Shown: positions 58,745-64,000 of the stretch, one piece after another
How positions within the stretch are numbered: the stretch's first letter is position 1
How the letters are laid out: each line of letters opens with the position of its first letter
DNA from: Pagrus major
Taxonomy: Eukaryota > Chordata > Actinopteri > Spariformes > Sparidae
Assembly: GCF_040436345.1 (NCBI RefSeq)
Contig: NC_133230.1
Span: forward strand, 9,992,197-10,056,196
Direction: 5' to 3'
Length of the DNA: 64,000 bases
Translations under genes and position numbers: made by a program
The notes under the pieces: model-generated
What the model was told of the DNA's origin: nothing
What the model saw: only the letters and a program-made list of their open reading frames with translations
The model's database searches: none

Positions 58745-59130
58745 CTTGAGTATTTATTTTTCTGCCAACTTTTGACTTTTCCTCCTCCCTACATTTGAAC
58801 ACAACTATCTGAACTTTCTCCTCCTTGCATTTTCAAAACAGGCTTAATATTTTATGCATCTGAGAGGAATTGTCGATTATTTTTAGTTTGCGTCATTGCA
58901 CGCCGCCTTCCCAACATCACAAGTGCCTATCATGCACAAGGTGTAGCAAGATGAAACAACATAAAAGATGGAAACAGAGAGACTGGAATGGGGAGAAGCC
59001 CCTTGCTTGGATTTTCTTACGTTTTCACTTTGTTGCTGCTCGGGACGCTTTACCAACCCCAAAAAATGATATCTTTGTTCAGGAACAGCTGGGACAAATC
59101 CTACTGATTCTACCTTTAAGTTTAATAGTC
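58745..59130. repeat. Dispersed repeat family R1, copy 3
   Basis: The most complete copy. It starts near ACTTGAGTATTTATTTTTC and runs through TTTCAAAACAGGC, TTGCGTCATTGCACGCCGCC and TTTCACTTTGTTGCTGCTCGG to CTACTGATTCTACCTTTAA. Confidence 0.65.
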
Positions 59131-59284
59131 TATAATAGATAGACTGTACTTCTCTCTCTTCTTTCCCCCTCTCCTCTCTGTAACGTTATGTTCATGAAGT
59201 TCATAAACTAACCTGTCTCGCGACGGCCTAAACCCAGCTCACGTTCCCTATTAGTGGGTGAACAATCCAACGCTTGGTGAATTC

Positions 59285-59327
<43 letters not shown>

Positions 59328-59344
59328 ATCATGAAGTGAAGTAC

Positions 59345-59945
59345 ATTTCCCCTCCAGCTCCAGTCAGCAGTCAACATCACAGAACATAAACGTTAGAAAA
59401 CAGAGGTCAGCTCTGCGGATCACTGCTGGAGTCAGGTTGATAAATAGGAGTGAAGATAAATCCACTTTTTAGGTTTAATTTGTAGGTTTAATCCATCAGA
59501 AAGCTCCACTACAGACTCCAAAACCACCACGGCTTGACCTTACTTGATCTTTGTTTGATAATCAGGTGTTTTATTCAGTGATGTAAAACCTGTGACTTCT
59601 TGGACTTGGTTATGTAAAACAAGCCTCACTTCCAGAAATAGCTGAGAAGATGTTCCGTATTTGTGATAAAAGGTCAGATTAAATGGTAAGGTGTGGTACT
59701 TGGTAGGATGGACCATCTGATTTTTTACTTGTGGGAATTTCCCCTGTGTGCTTGCACCAGACATCCTTTTCCTTGCAGATTTGCATAACTAGTGTTCATT
59801 TTATAAGCAGATGGACTAATATGCAACAAAGTGAAACCGCTCACCTTAAGGACTTGGTTTCGAAAAATAACTTCCAGAAACGTTTGGAAACATGTTCGGT
59901 ATTTGTGATCAAAAGTCAGATTATGTGACAAGCATGAAAATAAGA
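59345..59945. repeat. Dispersed repeat family R3, copy 2 (partly tandem)
   Basis: Matches 53265-53470. The segment around GTATTTGTGAT-AAAAGTCAGATTA occurs at about 59660 and again at about 59900, and the GTGTGCTTGCACCAGACATCC segment lies between them at 59746. Confidence 0.6.
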
Positions 59946-60254
59946 AACCCAGTCGATGCTTTACATGCTGGGTGTACGTGGCCAAACTGAGCAGTTTGTA
60001 GCACAGCTGGGAAGCTTCTGTTGGTCTGGTTTACCTTCAGTTGGGGGGGATTTAAAATACATTTCAAGTTACAGTATGTTAAAAAAAGCCCATGTAGAAA
60101 AATGACTAAGGTAAGATGTCACGTTTTATTAATGAGGGCATCACAGAGCATATGAGTTTTATTAAAAGGGACTTCTATGCTTTATGTTTTTAACCATAGA
60201 AGTGATTAAATCCAGCAAAAACAGCAAAAAAAAGCATTTTGGGTTTCCGTATCT

Positions 60255-60400
60255 CAACAGTTTATTTCACCGTGTCAGTTTGTTCGTTTGTCAGCGGGAC
60301 TACACTGAACAGATTTCTATGAAACGTGGGCGGAGGATGGGTCTCAGTTTGGAGTAGACCCCATAAACTGATCCGGACAAAGGGACAGATCCAGGAATGT
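60255..60400 (+). repeat. Dispersed fish repeat, copy 2
   Basis: TTTGTTCGTTTGTCAGCGGG, CTGAACAGATTTCTATGAAA and GGGACAGATCCAGGAATGT follow the same order as at 37610-37800. Confidence 0.65.
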
Positions 60401-60889
60401 TTCCTCACTTTCTGTCCCATTGTGAGGTAGGGCTGTTCGTTTGTTTTCTTTTTACATTTTTGTTAACTTAAGCATTTGTAGGTAGCTGTTTCTTATGAGT
60501 GAGTACAGTTTGCTGCAGATCTCAAATAAATCCTGATCAAAATATGTTTAATTTGATATTGGATCAATAAATTCTGAATTAGACACATTGTTTTTTTCCA
60601 CAGCTGATTACAAAAGTTGCTACGTAGTGAGTCATCTCGTCTCTCGCTAACCTTGAGAGTTGCACGTGGGAAGTACCGATCAGGAAGGTGACCAGCACGG
60701 AAACGACTTGCAACAGTTTTATCTTTTATCTTTGACTTTAGTATCTCTGTCCAACTTTTTTTCAGATTGTTGCTTCTGGGAATCTGTGCAGGAAAGGCTC
60801 CTGTTCACAGTGTAATTGCAGTCTCATTAGCAGAAATCAGTTGGAGTTCCCCCGTTTGGTTACGATAGTATCGGCCCTGTCTATTATTT

Positions 60890-61015
60890 GGGGGAAACAA
60901 ATCAGTGGTGAAGTTTTTTAATTTTCTGGAGGCATTTCTTCATCAGAACTCATACGAAGTAGATATGTTGGGTTTTATTGTGTTTCTCCCATTGACTTCA
61001 ATACAACCGACACCA
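60890..61015. repeat. Dispersed repeat family R2, second copy
   Basis: ATCAGTGGTGAAG, TTTTCTGGAGGCATTTC, GATATGTTGGGTTTTA and CCCATTGACTTC in the same order as the right part of 52940-53250. Confidence 0.5.
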
Positions 61016-61029
61016 CAGTTTGGCCCCAA

Positions 61030-64000
61030 AGCAAGATTCAGTCTCCTGTACCTGCTCCCTGGTCCTTGAGTGTGCTCTGTGTTCCTGATTTGTTCCCCGT
61101 GGTTTTCGGGTTCATCCTTAATATTTTCCTTTGTCTGCCTTTTGTTGACAGTTTACGTTGCCTGCCATGTTATTTTTATACTATATATTATTAACATATC
61201 CAGTATTTATACACTACAAATACAATGTTTACATATTATTGTTGTACTTTTGGATTTTTTTAACTTTTGGATGTTGGACTTCAGCTCATTAAAGTTCACC
61301 TTGTACACACCAGACTGGTCGGCTATAACATGAAAACATCTTCAGTCGTCACTCTGCATCTTGTTTTTGACTATTTTCCATGCACAAAGTTAGTGTCAAA
61401 AAGGAAATAAAGAGCTTTAATGAGTTTAAGGCTTCTGTTACTCTCAGGCAGGGGTATTTTGAAGTCACAAACTGGATATTTCCTTAGAAAAACATGTGTT
61501 AAATGTTAATCTTCAGTGATTTTGTTATTGAATTTGAACTTGGACCATGTAAGACTATATGATGTGGAAACCTTTGTGTTTTCCAGCTAATAGGGGCACT
61601 TACAGGTCATCTGCAGGCTTATTTTTGCATAAAACAATTCAGGTGAGAAGAAATAATAAATACTTTGTACTGGTGTTTTCAAACTCCTATAGATCAACTG
61701 CCACCTTTTTAAAAGAGTCTGTACTCCGAACGGTTCGACAAGAGCTTAGTGCAGATTCATCACACCTTCCAAAGAAATGTAGGTTAATAATTAAATCCTC
61801 CACAGGTGTCACCTGAGCACAGTGTCAATCACAGCCTTCAGTACAGAACATCCAACACCTGTTTGCATGATAATTAAAAGGAAAGGAAGAACATTTTCGG
61901 GTGTGTTCCCTTTTTACCTTTGATTGCATTTTTTTTTTTTTAATGATGAATGATACATGTAGGTCACTGTATCACTAGAAGCAGTGTGTATGATCTTTGT
62001 TGACTGTGCAGCAAAATGCACGATAACGATTTTATTGCAAATATCTATGGAAATAATTTTTAAAAATGCTAGTAATCAAATCTATCTTTAACTTTGTTTG
62101 CTGTGTTTTGCCAATAAATTACTCTCAAAATACTCTGATCTTCACTAGTTACACGTGAAAAGGTAACAAAATGTTTTCACTTGCCTCAACCCACTTTTAT
62201 AGACTTGCTTTTATGTGAAGTCACCCTTTAAAACTGATCTTTCTTTTTATTCCTTTTACCACTCTCAGTCTGTTTATCTGTTCCTAATTCCTCTTCTTAT
62301 CATCCTTAATTGATTTTATTCTTTTATTATCTGTTTTTTGTATTACTTTTCCTCTCTTTTCTTTTTCTGTGATCTTGCCTGATTTATCGATTTTATTCCT
62401 TTTACTTGTAACGACTCATATTGTCTTTTTGTGTTTTTACATTTGCCGTTCTGCCTTCTTGTTTTAACTCACCTTAGACTAGACTTCCTTGTGTTTGTCC
62501 TGCTTTTGCTTATTTGTCAAAGCACTTTGTAAACTCTGTCTTTAAAGGTGTGATATAAAAGTGTTTATAATATTATAACAGCTTTTTGTTTGTTTGTTTT
62601 TTAATTTGTGGCCATTTAAGTATTTTTGAATCAGCGACTGAGGAGTCTGAATTTCAATGTACGTCCATTGACATGTAGGTCACATTCAAGTTTATTTAAA
62701 ACATTTAAACAAATAACTTAGTTAGTTACTTAGTTACAGAGAAAATGAGTGAATTAATTGTTAATTCTGTATTTATATTTTTCTTATAATCTCTCGGTGC
62801 TTTTACATTTCTATTCTAGGATGAAACAACTGTAACGTGGCCTATTTCTCATTCTAATGTTATAGTAAACTTTTGAAAGGAAAACTACTGATTGAATAAA
62901 TAAAAACACACACGTACTTCTTTTGTTGCTTTTATAAAAAACATTCTTTTGTTTGCGTTCTTAATCTAATCAGGTCACTGAAATTATCACCTGTAACTCG
63001 TGTAACGTTTATGGAACGACCTCCTTCAACCCACGTGTGAACAATAAAGACGTTAAACATCTTATTAATTATCCTCAGTTAATCACTGCACTAAACTCGG
63101 TATGTGGCATTTCCATCTGCCACCGACACAAAAGAGCCGCTGCACCTTAGAGGAGTGCTTCGGGATTAGTCTGTCACTTCAAGGCATCGCAGTTCTGATT
63201 TGACCCCGTTTGATTTGACCCGGCACCCACAGCCCCACGTTGAAGCAAACACAGTGGTGGTAACTTTTATTTTAATTGTTTGCTTGGATAACTTTTATTT
63301 TATATAATGCTCTGTAATTATTTTCCCTCAGTTAATGTTAGATACTGACATGTGTTGAGTTTACTTTAGTAGCCTGGTTCATCCCCCCCGTGTCTCTCGT
63401 GACGGTTGAGTTCTGTTATGTTGGACTCTTATGGGCCCAGAATTATTCTTCAATGCTTTTGTTATTGATTTTCGCTATTTGTAAATAAAATAAAAACATA
63501 TTCTTCAACACAACACCTGAGTCTCTCTTGCCTTTTAATAAAACATGTCATATAATTAATGGTAAAACATATTGTTACTACTGTAGCAGCAAACTGTATC
63601 ATTTGCATTTAACCACACATATTCTTGTTACCTTGCACTGTTTTATTTCACGTGTTGACCAATAACCTTTTGGTTTATTACACCTGTTAGCACTGTGAAT
63701 TATGACCTGGCCTAACTATGAACTGTTTGACTTACTTTTGCACAGTGACCTCGCTGCTTTATGTGAAAGTGCTTGTGCACAGTAGCACTCTGTGCTCCCC
63801 GGGTGCATGTTGGGTGTTGTGGGTACATCCAAGGCCGTTTGTCCAGCTGGATATTGTTTTGGAAAAATCTCTCTTTCTCATGGGATCTCTGAGCGTGCTA
63901 TAAATGTGCTGCAAACCGCAACTTTGTCTGTGACTCTTGGTCGGTCTCTGCCAGGGTTTGGTTGGTGGACGAGGCCTTTCAGCAGAAATTGGTTAAATCT
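61030..64000. other. Intergenic, no gene seen
   Basis: AT-rich. Open frames (for example 61070-61333, hydrophobic and Phe/Ile-rich; 63718-63903) have no domain resemblance or splice context. AATAAA-like runs occur (about 63485) but belong to no gene I can define. Confidence 0.45.

Noticed and set aside
61070-61333. Hydrophobic 87-codon frame resembling a small membrane protein
   Set aside because: T-rich DNA gives Phe/Ile/Leu codons by default; no start context, no homology that I recognise.
1-64000. CRISPR arrays, tRNA or rRNA genes, bacterial operons
   Set aside because: None seen. The spaced repeats present are microsatellites or transposon-derived, and the gene structure is eukaryotic.

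Overview
This window is vertebrate nuclear DNA, almost certainly from a spiny-rayed teleost fish. Genes are split by many short introns with GT-AG borders. The DNA is moderately AT-rich with CpG-rich first exons, and it is full of fish-type repeats (L2-like LINEs, a BEL/Pao LTR element, hAT- and Harbinger-type MITEs, microsatellites). Exons were assembled by hand from splice sites, reading phase and family resemblance. Every gene model given closes in frame.

Layout. (1) About 1.7-25.6 kb is an MHC class I cluster of the teleost U lineage: two tandem plus-strand genes (class I A, 1969-10504; class I B, 14456-19968) and one minus-strand gene (class I C, 25597 down to about 22435). A and B are recent duplicates whose introns and 3' parts are almost the same, while their alpha-1 and alpha-2 exons differ strongly. 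The duplicated block begins inside intron 1, so their leader exons and promoters are unrelated. Insertions then separated the copies: an internally deleted BEL/Pao element between alpha-2 and alpha-3 of A, an 0.88 kb hAT-like MITE in intron 1 of B, and an L2-like LINE fragment that replaced about 1.5 kb of the 3' UTR of B. A CpG-rich island with a good splice donor but no recognisable gene lies between A and B. (2) 25.7-27.3 kb holds LINE tails and simple repeats. (3) 27.7-33.4 kb holds slc39a7 (ZIP7), a zinc exporter of the ER/Golgi, with a long histidine-rich tandem repeat; it is a known neighbour of class I genes in fish. (4) 33.4-44.2 kb is gene-poor and repeat-rich. (5) 44.9-58.6 kb holds a complete 22-exon chitin synthase gene encoding about 1297 residues, with all GT2 catalytic motifs intact. 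(6) 58.6-64.0 kb has no gene I can support, only dispersed repeats.

Functional reading. The class I genes encode surface antigen-presenting or antigen-presentation-like molecules. C keeps most classical peptide-anchor residues. A and B have lost the alpha-2 domain disulfide cysteine and two tyrosine anchors, so they look non-classical although their open frames are intact. slc39a7 and the chitin synthase are unrelated housekeeping and specialised genes linked by position only. The most notable points are the cysteine-deficient, rapidly diverging class I pair, the transposon-driven remodelling of the cluster, and an intact vertebrate chitin synthase close to the class I region.
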